From an uncultured Allomuricauda sp. (GTDB lineage Bacteria; Bacteroidota; Bacteroidia; Flavobacteriales; Flavobacteriaceae), in assembly GCF_937884665.1 (NCBI RefSeq), contig NZ_CAKZYF010000168.1:1-46831 (forward strand): DNA of 46,831 nt. Direction: 5' to 3'. The position numbers and the translations under genes were made by a program. The notes beneath the pieces were generated by a model. The model saw only the letters and a list, made by a program, of their open reading frames with translations. It was not told the DNA's origin and ran no database searches. Shown here piece after piece: positions 35,985 through 45,206 of the stretch; the first letter of the stretch is position 1; every line of letters starts with the position of its first letter.

Positions 35985-37070
35985 ATGAGGGAGCAGGATT
36001 TTTTGCCCAAGGTTTATGCCAATTTTCCCGAAAAAGGAAAAGTGATATGGAAAGCACCAAGTAATATTGCTTTAGTAAAATATTGGGGCAAGCGAGCCCA
36101 ACAAATTCCGGCCAATCCATCAATAAGTTTTACCTTGGACGCTTGCGCCACAACAACACAACTATCTTATGAAATTCGAGGAGAAAATACTTCAGATTTC
36201 TCATTTGACCTGAGTTTTGACGGCAAATCCAAAGAAGATTTCAAACCTAAAATAAGGGCGTTTCTAGAACGTGTGGAACCGTACCTGCCCCATTTAAAGA
36301 GATATCATTTTCAGATTGAAACTTCGAATTCTTTTCCACATAGCAGTGGTATTGCTTCTTCGGCAAGTGGAATGGCCGCTTTGGCACTGTGTTTTTTGAG
36401 TATCGAACGAAAGATTCAAGAGATGGAGGACGGATTTTTTAATCGAAAAGCTTCTTTTTTGGCTCGACTGGGCTCCGGGAGTGCTTGCCGAAGTATCGCT
36501 GGCGATTTAGTACAATGGGGTTACCACCAGGATATCGAAGAAAGTTCTGACCTTTATGGCATACAATATCCTTTTAAGGTCAATCAGGTGTTCAAGAACT
36601 ATCAGGATACTATATTGTTGGTGCACAAAGGGAAAAAGCAGGTAAGCAGTACTGTTGGACATGATTTAATGCATCAGCATCCCTTCGCATCCAAACGCTT
36701 TGATCAGGCTCACGAAAATCTAGCACAACTGAAATCAGTTTTAGCAACAGGAGACTTAGAAAGGTTTATCCAAATTGTTGAAAGTGAAGCATTGACCTTG
36801 CACGCCATGATGATGACCAGCATACCCTATTATATTCTAATGCTGCCGGACACTCTGGAAATATTACAAAAAATATGGCGCTTTAGAAAAGAAACCAAAA
36901 TTCCAATTTGCTTTACCTTGGACGCCGGGGCCAATGTTCATGTGCTTTATCCGGAAAGCGTCGAGGAACCGGCCATGCAATTTATTCAGGATGAACTGGT
37001 TGTACATTGCGAGAATGGACACTATATTTGTGACCAAATTGGACTTGGAGCAAAACAAATATTTGAATAG
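35985..37070 (+). CDS. mvaD: Diphosphomevalonate decarboxylase (361 aa)
   Basis: A GHMP-superfamily enzyme with SNIALVKYWGKR near the N-terminus, the ATP loop FPHSSGIASSASGMAALAL, and GSGSACRSIAGDLVQWG, the decarboxylase-specific block. It converts diphosphomevalonate to isopentenyl diphosphate with ATP. The frame extends upstream to 35955, but the ATG at 35985 with TTTAGG just before it and a -7 box upstream is the better start. It heads a plus-strand run with the GHMP kinase and the UbiA prenyltransferase. Confidence 0.94.
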   Translation: MREQDFLPKVYANFPEKGKVIWKAPSNIALVKYWGKRAQQIPANPSISFTLDACATTTQLSYEIRGENTSDFSFDLSFDGKSKEDFKPKIRAFLERVEPYLPHLKRYHFQIETSNSFPHSSGIASSASGMAALALCFLSIERKIQEMEDGFFNRKASFLARLGSGSACRSIAGDLVQWGYHQDIEESSDLYGIQYPFKVNQVFKNYQDTILLVHKGKKQVSSTVGHDLMHQHPFASKRFDQAHENLAQLKSVLATGDLERFIQIVESEALTLHAMMMTSIPYYILMLPDTLEILQKIWRFRKETKIPICFTLDAGANVHVLYPESVEEPAMQFIQDELVVHCENGHYICDQIGLGAKQIFE

Positions 37071-37193
37071 TAGATACGCTAATGGCATTTATAGCGTTCT
37101 GAATGTTTAAGTATAGAAATGACGAAAGTCAGTAAAACCAACTTTTTTGTTTATCTTTATAAAAGAAAAGATTAAACAAAAATCTTTTTAAAT

Positions 37194-38132
37194 ATGAAAG
37201 GACCACTCTTTTATTCAAAAATACTGCTGTTTGGAGAATACGGTATTATTAAAGATTCTAAAGGACTTTCCATTCCCTATAATTTTTTTAAAGGAGCGCT
37301 TAAGTCTGACGAGCAGGTCTCGGAAGCCGCGAAAGAATCAAATAATAGTCTCCGCGAGTTTACGCTTTATCTAAAAGAACTGGTTTTAAATGAACCAGAA
37401 TTGGTTTCTTTTGATTTTGAAAAATTGGATTCTGACATAGCCGAGGGTATGTATTTTGACAGTTCCATTCCCCAAGGTTATGGAATTGGCAGTAGCGGTG
37501 CCTTAGTTGCCGCTGTTTATGATAAATATGCCACACAAAAAATCACCGTATTGGAAAACCTGACACGCGAAAAATTGCTGAAGTTAAAAGTGGTGTTTTC
37601 CAGGATGGAGTCTTTTTTTCACGGTAAATCTTCCGGTTTAGACCCCTTGAACAGTTATTTGAGCTTGCCTATCTTGATCAATTCCCAGGACAACATTGAG
37701 TCCACGAGCATCCCCTCGCAAAATAAGGAAGGGAAAGGTGCAGTTTTTTTGCTGGATAGTGGAATTACCGGAGAAACGGCTCCCATGGTCCAGATTTTTA
37801 TGGAAAAAATGAAGCAGGAAGGTTTTAGGAGCATGCTTAAAAATCAGTTTATTAAGCATACCGATGCGTGCGTGGAGGACTTCTTAAATGGAAATGTCAA
37901 ATCCTTGTTTGGAAACCTAAAACAACTTTCCCATGTGGTCTTGGACAACTTCAAACCCATGATACCCACGAAATTTCATGACTTGTGGCAGCAGGGTATA
38001 GAGAGCAATGAGTATTATCTAAAATTGTGCGGCTCAGGTGGCGGTGGGTACATTCTTGGATTCACCCAAGACTTTGAAAAAGCAAAAAAGGCACTGCAAG
38101 GACATAAATTGGAAGTGGTATACAACTTCTAA
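37194..38132 (+). CDS. GHMP-family kinase, mevalonate-kinase-like (312 aa)
   Basis: YSKILLFGEYGIIKDSKGLSIP at the N-terminus is the GHMP substrate segment. IPQGYGIGSSGALVAAVYDKY is the ATP-binding PxxxGxGSSAA-type loop, and LCGSGGGGYILGF is the C-terminal GHMP motif. Position behind mvaD and before a prenyltransferase supports mevalonate kinase (mevalonate to 5-phosphomevalonate); phosphomevalonate kinase is an alternative. Cytoplasmic. Confidence 0.87.
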   Translation: MKGPLFYSKILLFGEYGIIKDSKGLSIPYNFFKGALKSDEQVSEAAKESNNSLREFTLYLKELVLNEPELVSFDFEKLDSDIAEGMYFDSSIPQGYGIGSSGALVAAVYDKYATQKITVLENLTREKLLKLKVVFSRMESFFHGKSSGLDPLNSYLSLPILINSQDNIESTSIPSQNKEGKGAVFLLDSGITGETAPMVQIFMEKMKQEGFRSMLKNQFIKHTDACVEDFLNGNVKSLFGNLKQLSHVVLDNFKPMIPTKFHDLWQQGIESNEYYLKLCGSGGGGYILGFTQDFEKAKKALQGHKLEVVYNF

Positions 38133-38141
38133 ATCCTCACC

Positions 38142-39047
38142 ATGCTCAGCAGAAAAAATAAACTCCTGCTGTTTAAGCTGCTGAGTTTGTTTTCGGTGGT
38201 CCGGGGGTATAATATTTTAATGATCACCTTGGCGCAGTATTTAGCGTCGATTTTTATTCTCTCTCCCAATCTACCACTTCGGGAAGTTATCTTTGATTTG
38301 AATCTTTTTTTGATCGTGACCGCCTCGGCATTGGTCATTGCAAGCGGATATATCATAAACAATTTTTACGATGCTGAGAAAGACTTGATCAACAAACCTA
38401 CAAAAACTATGTTGGACAGGTTGGTCAGCCAACGTTTTAAGCTGACCACTTATTTCATTTTAAATTTCGTTGCGGTATTTGCGGCTAGCTACATTTCTTT
38501 TCGGGCCGTACTTTTTTTTTCTGCTTATATTTTTGGGATTTGGATATACTCCCATAAGTTGAAGCGCATTCCCTTTTTGGGAAATTTTGTATCCGCTTTA
38601 TTGGCCATTGCCCCTTTTTTTGTGGTCTTTGTGTATTACCGAAATTTTGAAGCGGTAATTTTTGTACACGCCCTCTTTCTGTTTCTACTTATTTTAGCTC
38701 GTGAGTTGATCAAGGACTTGGAAAGTATCGCTGGAGATATGGCCCAAAACTATAGAACCGTACCTATAATCTACGGACATCGAGTCTCAAAACTGATTAT
38801 TGGTCTGTTGATAGGGCTGACCTTGATTCCTGCTTTGCTGTTGATCCAAATATTTGATGTGGGCTATATGTATCTCTATTTTTGGATGTGTATCGCCTTA
38901 CTGGGACTTTTTATTGTCCTGTTGATTAAAGCCAATGGTAAAAAACACTACGTATGGCTCCACAACATTTTAAAATTCATTATTGTTGCAGGCGTATTTA
39001 GCATTCTCCTTATTGATGTCGACTTAGTATTAAATCGAATTTTGTGA
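38142..39047 (+). CDS. UbiA-family prenyltransferase (301 aa)
   Basis: About eight or nine membrane helices. The first aspartate motif is NNFYDAEKDLINKPTK and the second is RELIKDLESIAGD, both needed for prenyl-diphosphate/Mg2+ binding. In related genomes this branch is annotated as geranylgeranylglycerol-phosphate geranylgeranyltransferase-like; the acceptor cannot be told here. It starts nine bases after the kinase and would use the isoprenoid product of this operon. Its stop TGA overlaps the ATG of the following nitrilase by one base. Confidence 0.9.
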   Translation: MLSRKNKLLLFKLLSLFSVVRGYNILMITLAQYLASIFILSPNLPLREVIFDLNLFLIVTASALVIASGYIINNFYDAEKDLINKPTKTMLDRLVSQRFKLTTYFILNFVAVFAASYISFRAVLFFSAYIFGIWIYSHKLKRIPFLGNFVSALLAIAPFFVVFVYYRNFEAVIFVHALFLFLLILARELIKDLESIAGDMAQNYRTVPIIYGHRVSKLIIGLLIGLTLIPALLLIQIFDVGYMYLYFWMCIALLGLFIVLLIKANGKKHYVWLHNILKFIIVAGVFSILLIDVDLVLNRIL

Positions 39048-40000
39048 TGGAAAACGAACTCAAAGTAGCTTTGGCCCAGGTGGCTCCGATTTGGTTGGAT
39101 AAAAAGGCGACCCTTGAAAAAGCAAAATTAATCTTGACCGAAGCGTCCCAAAATGGCGCAGAGCTTGTTGTTTTCGGTGAAGCCTTTTAGCCAGGTTATC
39201 CATTTTGGTTGGCCTATACCAATGGCGCGGCATGGGATTTAAAGGTAAACAAAGAACTGCATGCACACTATGTTCGCAATTCGGTTCAGATTGAAACCGG
39301 AGAATTGGAGGATTTGTGCCAATTGGCAAAGGAAAAGAAACTTGCAGTATATCTCGGAATGATGGAACGCGCCCAAGATAGAGGTGGGCACAGCCTGTAT
39401 TGTTCGCTGGTGTACATTGATGCCCAGGGAAAAATTCAATCGGTGCACCGCAAGTTGCAGCCTACCTATGACGAACGGTTGACCTGGGCTCCAGGCGATG
39501 GTCATGGACTTCGGGTACATCCGCTAAAAAAGTTCACGGTTGGCGGCTTAAACTGTTGGGAAAACTGGATGCCCTTGCCACGTGCATCGCTCTACGGACA
39601 GGGGGAAAACCTACATGTTGCGGTTTGGCCCGGAGGACTCCACAATACAAAGGACATTACGCGATTTATAGCTCGGGAATCCCGGGGATATGTCATCTCA
39701 GTTTCTTCATTGATGCGCACTTCAGACTTCCCTAAAGACACGCCGCATCTTCAGAAAATTTTGGAAAAGGCTCCGAAAACTTTGGCCAATGGAGGTTCGT
39801 GCATTGCTGGACCTGATGGGGAATGGGAGATAGCGCCCATTGTAGACAAAGAAGGTCTTATTTATCATACTTTGAACATTAATAGGGTGTATGAAGAACA
39901 TCAAAACTTTGACCCAGTAGGCCATTATGCCCGCCCGGATGTGACGCAGCTTTCGGTGAATCGAGAACGGCAGTCCACCCTTAAGATGAGCGATGGATAA
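39047..40000 (+). pseudogene. Nitrilase interrupted by one in-frame amber codon
   Basis: From the ATG at 39047 the frame encodes a nitrilase (carbon-nitrogen hydrolase) of 317 codons, except that codon 48 (39188-39190) is TAG. The context is FGEAF-stop-PGYPFWL, where nitrilases have Leu or a similar residue, so a single change from TTG would explain it. All three catalytic residues are in frame: Glu45 before the stop, Lys136 (VHRKLQ) and Cys170 (GLNCWENW) after it. The rest of the frame is uninterrupted to 40000. Restart after the stop would lose Glu45, so the product should be inactive unless the codon is read through or the base is a sequencing error. It is translationally coupled to the UbiA gene. 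Confidence 0.87.
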
Positions 40001-40183
40001 AAATTACGTGACGCCACTTGTTTTGATTTTGCACGATGCCCAATTTCAATAGAAATTCCACCGACGTCATTTTATTTGATGAAACGAATCCCGATATTTC
40101 CATTTCTAGTATTTCATAAGATAGTTTTTGATAAGAGACCAAACTAAAAATTGGGGAACTCCTTTAGTGAACGTGTCGCGTTA

Positions 40184-40211
40184 TTGGGAACGGTTAAAAA
40201 CACTATCTTCG
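40184..40211 (+). promoter_or_regulatory. Bacteroidota-type promoter for the pseudouridine synthase gene
   Basis: TTG at 40184-40186 and TATCTTCG at 40204-40211 (one mismatch to TAnnTTTG), spaced by 17 bases, 17 bases before the ATG at 40229. This fits the -33/-7 arrangement of Flavobacterium promoters and favours the ATG at 40229 over the upstream start of the open frame at 40151. The stretch 40001-40183 otherwise shows nothing I recognise. Confidence 0.5.
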
Positions 40212-40228
40212 CCAAAAATTCACGACTG

Positions 40229-41065
40229 ATGGCGAAATCAGACAACTCAAGGAAACGAAAAACCTCCGGTACTTCCCGTAAAACGTATCAACAACACTCA
40301 TTTCCAAAAAAAACAAATCGTCCGGAGCAAAGACAAAAAACAGCTGCCAATCCCAATTTAGTCCGTTTAAATCGCTATGTGGCCAATGCCGGTATTTGTT
40401 CAAGACGGGAAGCGGATACCTACATCGCAGCAGGCAATATTACGGTCAACGGTAAGGTCATCACGGAAATGGGCTTTAAAGTGAAGCGTACGGATGATGT
40501 GCGCTTTGATGGTCGTAAGCTCAATCCAGAGAAAAAAGAATATGTATTGCTCAACAAACCCAAAAATTTCATTACCACCACGAGTGACGAAAAAGGGAGG
40601 CGAACCGTTATGGAACTTGTATCCAGCGCCTCTAACGCACGTCTACTCCCGGTGGGGCGATTGGACCGTAATACCACAGGCCTATTGCTGTTTACAAATG
40701 ACGGGGACCTGACCACAAAACTGACCCATCCCAAACATGGAATCCGTAAAATCTATCAAGTAACTTTAAATGAATCCCTGCGGATGGCAGATCTTCAAAA
40801 AATTGAAGCGGGTCTCGAATTGGATGATGGCCCGGTGCAGGTGGATACGGTAAGTTATATTCAGGGCGCGCCCAAAAGAGAGGTCGGAGTAGCGATCCAT
40901 AGTGGTCGAAATCGCATCGTACGCAGGATCTTTGAGCATTTGGGATATACCGTGGTCAAACTCGATCGGGTCGTTTTTGCCGGATTGACCAAAAAAGACC
41001 TACCTCGCGGACATTGGCGCCATTTGACCCAGCAGGAGGTAGCCAACTTGAAAATGATACAATGA
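40229..41065 (+). CDS. RsuA/RluB-family rRNA pseudouridine synthase (278 aa)
   Basis: A basic low-complexity N-terminal tail (about 60 residues, rich in Lys, Arg, Thr) precedes an S4 RNA-binding domain (VRLNRYVANAGICSRREAD, GNITVNGKVI). The catalytic domain has GRLDRNTTGLLLFTNDGDL, with the nucleophile Asp, then GRNRIVRRIFEHLGY. It converts a uridine in rRNA, probably 23S as RluB does, to pseudouridine. The extended N-terminal tail is common in Bacteroidota members. Monocistronic, with its own promoter. Confidence 0.93.
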   Translation: MAKSDNSRKRKTSGTSRKTYQQHSFPKKTNRPEQRQKTAANPNLVRLNRYVANAGICSRREADTYIAAGNITVNGKVITEMGFKVKRTDDVRFDGRKLNPEKKEYVLLNKPKNFITTTSDEKGRRTVMELVSSASNARLLPVGRLDRNTTGLLLFTNDGDLTTKLTHPKHGIRKIYQVTLNESLRMADLQKIEAGLELDDGPVQVDTVSYIQGAPKREVGVAIHSGRNRIVRRIFEHLGYTVVKLDRVVFAGLTKKDLPRGHWRHLTQQEVANLKMIQ

Positions 41066-41081
41066 TTTTCAATCTATCTTT

Positions 41082-41858
41082 TTATATGCGGGTTTGTCCC
41101 CAAAGAATCAAATCTTGGAGTAGGCGCACCAATTCTTGATGCACCATATCCAAATCGTAACCATAGCGGCCATCATGTTGGCCTTCTGATAAATTTGTAA
41201 GCCGTTTTGTCAAGCGCTTGAGCGATTTCATGGTCTTTACGGGGACGGAGGTCGTATCCGTTTCAAATTTGCTCAAGGAAGTTGTGGCTTGTTTTGTTAG
41301 AGAAATGGCCTGTCCTAAATCGGCTTGAATCACTTCAGGTAAGGATAGTTTTTCATTAGATTGAATGTCTTCCCTAAGGTCATATAAGGTTTTTTCATGC
41401 TGCATGAAGAGTTTTCTTGCCTCCAGTATTTGGCCCAATTCGGTATGTATTTGGGTAAGTCCCAGTTTTTCATCGTGGAACATATCTTCCAATTCTGGAA
41501 TTTTTATCGGAGTACCATCGGAAATGTTCCTTACGTCCTCAACACGGTTATAGCTTGCCACAATTTTTGAATAATGTCGGTTGCCGTAGTAGTTTCTGCA
41601 GAGGTTCCATAAGGTTTCCCCTGATTTGAAAATATGTGTGGGCACAGAATCCCTTTTTGCGATAGGTGTTTCCGTATTGGCAGTGTAAGATGTTGTCTTT
41701 AAAGTACTGGCGCTATCCACTTGATTTGTTTTTGGGGAACGATTTGAGGTCTTTTTCTCTTCGGATTTTTGAGCACAGGAATACACAAGCAGAAATACCA
41801 TCAAAAAAGAACTTGTTTTTTTTAAACTTCTTACGATATGCCTACTTAAGACGGACAC
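41082..41858 (-). CDS. LysM-domain lipoprotein (258 aa)
   Basis: The signal peptide ends in LLVYSC (Cys28). A Ser/Thr/Lys-rich linker leads to one LysM domain (FKSGETLWNLCRNYYGNRHYSKIV, then NRVEDVRNISDGTPIKIPEL), which binds peptidoglycan. The rest is a helical tail of about 130 residues with no recognised fold. The start is the GTG at 41858; no better ATG with a complete signal peptide is present. Probably an envelope protein. Convergent with the pseudouridine synthase. Confidence 0.85.
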   Translation of the reverse strand: MSVLSRHIVRSLKKTSSFLMVFLLVYSCAQKSEEKKTSNRSPKTNQVDSASTLKTTSYTANTETPIAKRDSVPTHIFKSGETLWNLCRNYYGNRHYSKIVASYNRVEDVRNISDGTPIKIPELEDMFHDEKLGLTQIHTELGQILEARKLFMQHEKTLYDLREDIQSNEKLSLPEVIQADLGQAISLTKQATTSLSKFETDTTSVPVKTMKSLKRLTKRLTNLSEGQHDGRYGYDLDMVHQELVRLLQDLILWGQTRI

Positions 41859-41961
41859 TTTTAAGTGGGTTTACTGAAAAAATGGATTACTCTCAAAGAT
41901 AGCGTCCTTTTCATAAACGATATCCAGAATCAAATTTTGAAATCCAAAAAAAGGACAGTGG

Positions 41962-43128
41962 TCAATTCACACTTTCGAGAAGTTCCGCACAAAAACTATC
42001 AATTCTGGATTTGGTAATGTGCTGCATGACCACAATGTGGGCCATATCCTCTTGTGTGGCGAGTTGGTATTTTCGCACCAGTGCGGGAATAGGTTTTTTA
42101 AAGGTGACAATGATTTGGTTGGGAAAGTGGAAGACATTGGGATAGTCCATATCATTCAGTTTTTGGGTGAGGTACTTTGCATTTTCGATACATTGCATGC
42201 CCTCTAGTTTAAAACCTTGAAGCCCCTTTTTCTGAAAGATATACCATAGGTTCAGCGCTAAAAAACCATTTCGGGAACCACTGATGGTAGTGTCCTTGGT
42301 TCCTACGTAAGGGACCCAATTTCTACCAAATGCTTTATCATGGATATCTTTTTGACTCAATACAATTCCGCAAGGATGAATGGCACCCGGAAATTTATGC
42401 CCGGATATCGCAATACTGTTTACGCCCTTTTTGAAAAGCGGTTCCGCACGATCCAGAAAAGGATAGATAAAACCCATCAGTGCGGCATCTGCATGAATAA
42501 AAACGCGTTCTGGTGAAATTTTGAGCGTTTTGATAACTGCTATGATATCCTCCAAACTATCCATAGCCCCCGTCATAGTGGTCCCTAGATTTAGATTAAG
42601 GATGATGCCCTCCTTTTTTTCCAATTTCTTCAATTGAGCGTTTAGGTCATCATAGTCCATTTCGCCACTGGGCCGAGCATTAATGGGCAACGCTTTTATA
42701 CCCAAAAGATGGGCGTTCTTGGCCAAAGAATAATGACTGGAATCTGTGAACAGAAATACAGGTTGTCTTCCTTGGTTCAGATGATAGTCGCGCCCCGTGT
42801 ACATGCCGTAGAGGTTGCCCTCCGTTCCACCGCTGGTGATGTATCCCCAGTAATTATCTTCTATCCCGTACAACTGGGCCACAAAGTCCAAAGCTTCCCG
42901 TTCAAAAGCTTTTGTATGCATTTTGGCATTGCCGTGGACCCAAGGATCACCCGCGTTGTTCAAATGCAATTTGGCCAAACTGCTTATGCCCAAAATGGAG
43001 AGATCATTGTTTTCCGGTACCTCAGGATATCCGAAATAAGTAGTGGCATTTTTGATTTGTTCTGCTAAAAAGTAAGAGAGGCGTATCTCTGCTGCGGCCA
43101 ATCGTTCCAGATCCTCTGATTCCTTCAT
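41962..43128 (-). CDS. PLP-dependent decarboxylase, histidine-decarboxylase-like (388 aa)
   Basis: A group II amino-acid decarboxylase fold: NNAGDPWVHGNAKMHTKAFE, SGGTEGNLYG, His132 in DSSHYSLAK that stacks on PLP, Asp214 in FIHADAALMG and the PLP lysine 245 in ISGHKFPG. TTISGSRNG is also conserved. It is closest by eye to the bacterial PLP-type histidine decarboxylases (making histamine), though another aromatic or acidic amino acid is possible. It is a single gene with an inverted repeat at 43159-43182 just upstream. No antiporter or partner gene lies next to it. Confidence 0.83.
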   Translation of the reverse strand: MKESEDLERLAAAEIRLSYFLAEQIKNATTYFGYPEVPENNDLSILGISSLAKLHLNNAGDPWVHGNAKMHTKAFEREALDFVAQLYGIEDNYWGYITSGGTEGNLYGMYTGRDYHLNQGRQPVFLFTDSSHYSLAKNAHLLGIKALPINARPSGEMDYDDLNAQLKKLEKKEGIILNLNLGTTMTGAMDSLEDIIAVIKTLKISPERVFIHADAALMGFIYPFLDRAEPLFKKGVNSIAISGHKFPGAIHPCGIVLSQKDIHDKAFGRNWVPYVGTKDTTISGSRNGFLALNLWYIFQKKGLQGFKLEGMQCIENAKYLTQKLNDMDYPNVFHFPNQIIVTFKKPIPALVRKYQLATQEDMAHIVVMQHITKSRIDSFCAELLESVN

Positions 43129-43158
43129 TGCTTGTTATTTTTGAAACGGAAAGTTAAT

Positions 43159-43182
43159 TATTTGTTGCAAATACAACAAATA
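43159..43182. promoter_or_regulatory. Inverted repeat upstream of the PLP decarboxylase
   Basis: TATTTGTTG and CAACAAATA form perfect 9-base arms around six bases, 30 bases before the ATG at 43128. On the minus strand the centre reads TGTATTTGCAA, close to a -7 box, so this may be a promoter with an overlapping operator. It could also be a weak hairpin in the 5' leader. Confidence 0.4.
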
Positions 43183-43248
43183 TGCATTCAAAGAATTAAA
43201 GCATCCCAAACGGTGCTTTCTAAATCATGAAAGCGTTGCTAAAACTGG

Positions 43249-44928
43249 TTATTCCAGCTTTGAACTAGAATCTGCTTCTAGCAACTGTGTTCGTAAATAA
43301 ACAAAACTGTCTTCGATATTCTGGAAGACATCTTCCTCGGGGACAAGATCTGGAATAATATCCACAGCTTTCAGCATGTCTTCCGGTTGCTCCTTTAAAC
43401 CGATTAGGATAACTTCAATGTTTTGGGCCCGTAAATCAAAAATAATGCCTTCCAAAGTGTACAATCCAGACTGGTCAATATAAGGTACGCGATCCATTCG
43501 GAGGATAAGCGCGGTCACTCCATCGGGCAGGGCATTAATCTGATCCTTGAAATAGGACGTAAATCCAAAGAACAAAGGCCCGTAGAGATGTTTGATGATT
43601 ACTTTGTCCTTATATTTTTCGTAGAACCCCTGTTCGTCTTGCCAAGGTTTGGAACCGTCCATATCCGAAACACTGCCAACTTCCATCCCTTTTTCGCTAA
43701 TATCCCCGGATTTCTTCATGAATAGTAGACAGGCCAATGTCACACCTATACCCACCGCGTATATCAAGCTTCCAAACGTAGTGATAAGCAGCACCAAAAC
43801 TAGGACGACGGCGTCCGCACGAGGTACTTTGGTAAGATGTTTCAAACCTTTAAAATCAACAATTTTAAAACCAATGGGAATCAATAGGCCCGCCAACACG
43901 GCCAAAGGGATATGAGCGGCCAACTGACCAAGTCCCAATAGCACCGCGAGCAGAAAAACGCCGTGTAAAATACCAGAAAGTCTTGTTTTTCCACCTGCAT
44001 TTATGTTCACCACGGTACCTTTGGTGGCACCTGCACCTGGAATACCCCCAATAGCAGCAGCCATCATGTTCCCGATTCCTTGCCCAATCAACTCCCGATT
44101 GCTGTTGTGTTTGGTTTTGGTGATGTTATCAGCGATTACCGAGGTCAACAAGGAGTCAATGCTCCCTAGCACGGCCAGAACCAAGGCGTACTCCAGGACG
44201 GTGGAATAGACACTGGCGTCTACGGTAAAAATATCCCCAAGTTGAAAAGAGGGCAAGCCTGATGGAATTTCCCCGATCAATGGCACATCCATTTTCATGA
44301 AGTATGCGATCAAAGTTGCTACTATCATGGCTACTAATGCACTGGGTATAGCTTTGGTCACTTTAGGAAAAAGAAAGTAGATGGCAATGGTGACCGCTCC
44401 AAGAATAAGGGCGGAGAGATTTACTTCCGTGAAAAGCCTGGGAAAATCCTGGATAACCGCCAAAGTGGATTTTGCAGAATCCAGGCCCGCAAAAGGGAAC
44501 AACTGTAAAATGACTATGATAAGCCCCACGCCGCTCATAAATCCGGAGACTACGGGATAGGGAAAGTATTTAACATAGCTGGCAATATTCAAAAACCCAA
44601 AAATTACCTGAAAAAGTCCCCCGAGCAGAAAAGTCAATAATATGATGGGCATAGCATTGTCCAAAGTTCCATTCATTCCAATGGCAGCGGCCACCAATGA
44701 TGCGGACACCACGGTCATCGGACCCGTGGGGCCACTGGCTTGGGTCTCTGTGCCCCCGAACATGGCCGCAAAAATACCGACGGCAATGGCCCCGTACAGA
44801 CCTGCCGTGGCACCCATGCCCGACTGGACCCCGAATGCCAAGGCCAAAGGTAGGGCCACAATCCCTGCGACCAATCCGCCGGTAAAATCTCCTTTTAAGT
44901 TTTTGATATTGTAAATCTTGGACAACAT
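43249..44928 (-). CDS. SulP-family anion transporter with STAS domain (559 aa)
   Basis: About 400 residues of membrane helices with GGLVAGIVALPLALAFGVQSGM and FGGTETQASGPTGPMTVVSA, the SulP signature, followed by a cytoplasmic STAS domain (VTALILRMDRVPYIDQSGLYTLEG). SulP members carry sulfate or bicarbonate, often with Na+; the sequence alone does not decide. It is monocistronic and 27 kb from the sulfite genes, so a link with them is not claimed. Confidence 0.92.
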   Translation of the reverse strand: MLSKIYNIKNLKGDFTGGLVAGIVALPLALAFGVQSGMGATAGLYGAIAVGIFAAMFGGTETQASGPTGPMTVVSASLVAAAIGMNGTLDNAMPIILLTFLLGGLFQVIFGFLNIASYVKYFPYPVVSGFMSGVGLIIVILQLFPFAGLDSAKSTLAVIQDFPRLFTEVNLSALILGAVTIAIYFLFPKVTKAIPSALVAMIVATLIAYFMKMDVPLIGEIPSGLPSFQLGDIFTVDASVYSTVLEYALVLAVLGSIDSLLTSVIADNITKTKHNSNRELIGQGIGNMMAAAIGGIPGAGATKGTVVNINAGGKTRLSGILHGVFLLAVLLGLGQLAAHIPLAVLAGLLIPIGFKIVDFKGLKHLTKVPRADAVVLVLVLLITTFGSLIYAVGIGVTLACLLFMKKSGDISEKGMEVGSVSDMDGSKPWQDEQGFYEKYKDKVIIKHLYGPLFFGFTSYFKDQINALPDGVTALILRMDRVPYIDQSGLYTLEGIIFDLRAQNIEVILIGLKEQPEDMLKAVDIIPDLVPEEDVFQNIEDSFVYLRTQLLEADSSSKLE

Positions 44929-45206
44929 AGCACGTATTTTAAAGTTTGTGACGCCTATTCACCAGACGGTCAATTTTAAGGTTATCTGTGGTACTGGTTC
45001 CGGGTAGCTTACTCGCTTTGATGAGGCCTAATGCCGGTTGACCCTATTCGATTCCAGATTCTTCGGTTTTCGCATTGAAGTTAACGAATTCCTGATTGCA
45101 GTTTGCAATTAATTGAGGTCCCGGCCCTGATGGATACCTGTTTCCCATTTTAAGGAAAATCGGATGCCAAACAAATTAGGTGCAACGGTTTATACGTTTG
45201 CCAGGT
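44929..45206. other. Intergenic region without a recognised gene
   Basis: This 278-base stretch lies between the SulP and methyltransferase genes, which are on the same strand. It holds a 34-codon minus-strand frame (45148-45044) that I do not consider convincing. No strong hairpin, operator-like palindrome or clear promoter box was found. Confidence 0.4.

Noticed and set aside
43249-44928. SulP transporter as the sulfate outlet of the desulfonation module
   Set aside because: It is about 27 kb away with no shared operator; SulP proteins more often import sulfate or bicarbonate, so no link is claimed.
45044-45148. Short minus-strand frame of 34 codons between the SulP and methyltransferase genes
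   Set aside because: No ribosome binding site, no recognisable family and no support beyond an ATG and a stop.
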